From contig JAKSZU010000004.1 of NCBI GenBank assembly GCA_026018925.1, positions 40,567,233 through 40,631,232 on the forward strand: 64,000 bases of DNA, given 5' to 3'. Both the position numbers and the translations under genes were made by a program. Each line of letters begins with the position of its first letter. Within the stretch, counting starts at the first letter, position 1. The notes beneath the pieces are model-generated. The model was not told the DNA's origin. It worked only from the letters and a program-made list of their open reading frames with translations, and did not search any database. The DNA is from Tupaia tana (Eukaryota > Chordata > Mammalia > Scandentia > Tupaiidae). This document shows positions 62,972 to 64,000 of this stretch, piece by piece.

Positions 62972-63237
62972 AAGTTTGTCCTCATCTCAATAAATTGTGA
63001 TTCCTTACAAATCCTTTAACAAAACTTAGACGTGGGCTTAAAAATAATAATGGGATTCTATTTGGCAGCAAGGCAAGAAAAGGGCATTCTAGGATATAGG
63101 AACAAAAGGAAGAAAGTGTTATATTTATTTCGACAGTCAGAGAGCGAGATACTTATAAAACTGAAAGATGATAAAAAATTAATGATATCTGATCATAAGA
63201 TACTCTATTTTGCTTAAAAGTCGACTTTATCTTACAA

Positions 63238-63400
63238 GACAGTGGTTCCCAATTACTGGATGGAAAAACAGATACATCAAAATCTGCTAGGAATTGTTTG
63301 AAAATGTATGCATGAAACAAACTCTAGGGTCTTATTATTCAAGATTCTGATTCATTGATGCCTCTTTTGTTCAAATGATTCTGAAACAGTTACTACGGAA
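63238..63400. mobile_element. MER5-type (hAT-Charlie) fragment
   Basis: 'cagtggttcccaattactgg', 'acatcaaaatctgctaggaa' and 'attctgattcattgatgcct' follow the remembered order of MER5A. The right terminus is lost. Confidence 0.5.
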
Positions 63401-63710
63401 GTTTTGTAAGCAAAAGAATGACCTGATCATTTCTATTTTATAAAAGTACCTCTGTAACAGTGAGAGGAGTTACATTTTAGCTATCAGAAATTTTGGAAAG
63501 ATGTGAAATGACTAGAACTATCATTAACATCTAGAAAGTATACAGTCAAGGGGAACAAGAAAGTGAATAATTTCTAGATACCATTATTTCATAGGCCCTT
63601 TCCTAAAGAAAGAGGGACACATATATCAGAAATACTTGCACTTCCTAAATTCTGGGTTTAGCTTTTGTTTTACAAGTTTGTTCTCATGCAGTAGGATTTA
63701 TAACTGCCAT

Positions 63711-63830
63711 GGAGGCCGAGCTCAGGTGGCACAAGCAGTGATCCTGGCTGGCTAGAAAACTGGAGGGAGAATCACAGCATGCAAAGGGAGGGAGGAAGAC
63801 AGAAAGAGAGAGATCGCCAGGGACATTCAG
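63711..63830 (+). mobile_element. Third SINE type, truncated copy
   Basis: 'gagctcaggtggcacaagca' followed by 'gtgatcctggctggctagaa', 'aactggagggagaatcacag' and 'catgcaaa' matches the order of 59560-59790, with the middle of the head missing. Confidence 0.55.
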
Positions 63831-64000
63831 GTCACTTATTCTGTCATATCTGAATGAAAAAGGTAATTGCTAGTCAAGTGTTCCAATCTGTGATTAAGAA
63901 GTACCTATCATATATTGTATGTACATTTTAGAAATAATTCTGATTTGTAAAAATATTTATTAAACTTAATACAGAGAAGAAAACCTGCTTTGTTTAACTT

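Overview
The window is nuclear DNA from a placental mammal: AT-rich and gene-poor, with GT-AG introns, LINE and SINE remnants and microsatellites. About 38 copies of a tRNA-derived SINE with a Pol III B-box-like head occur in two tail forms, a long one (about 260-300 bp) and a short one (about 160-180 bp). From memory these resemble the CYN SINEs of colugos (Dermoptera). That identification is an inference, since no database was searched. Sparse 7SL (Alu/FLAM-like) sequence fits a member of Euarchontoglires.

Two protein-coding genes are supported and they point at each other. On the + strand, 17714-17821 is the last coding exon of LRRC7 (densin-180), the end of its C-terminal PDZ domain. The first 17.7 kb is read as its last intron, filled with an ancient L1 (10.7-14.1 kb) riddled with SINEs, MIR and L2 pieces and two mariner-type MITEs. 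On the - strand, eight consecutive exons of LRRC40 lie between 59471 and 41655 and carry the C-terminal 276 residues and the stop codon. The more upstream LRRC40 exons and its promoter lie beyond the right edge.

Between the two stop codons are about 23.8 kb with no coding exon I can recognise. The stretches 17.8-24.3 kb and 34.4-40.7 kb are unusually poor in SINEs. Polyadenylation signals of opposite polarity sit within about 170 bp of each other at 40.18-40.35 kb. The likely reading is a tail-to-tail arrangement with a very long, alternatively polyadenylated LRRC7 3' UTR; the long UTR itself is inferred. A 0.45-kb segment at 28.0 kb is repeated directly at 31.9 kb.

The LRRC40 introns (41.7-64 kb) are dense in SINEs, many still flanked by near-perfect target-site duplications, and two L1 or LTR-like relics lie at 60.8-62.4 kb. 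Besides the CYN-like SINEs there are two further SINE designs: a tRNA-7SL chimera, one copy of which (7541-7822) is bounded by an 18-bp duplication, and a distinct tRNA-like family represented by three copies. I found no CRISPR array, bacterial or viral operon, or other unknown multi-gene system. The novelty here is in the retroposons and in the 3'-end architecture.
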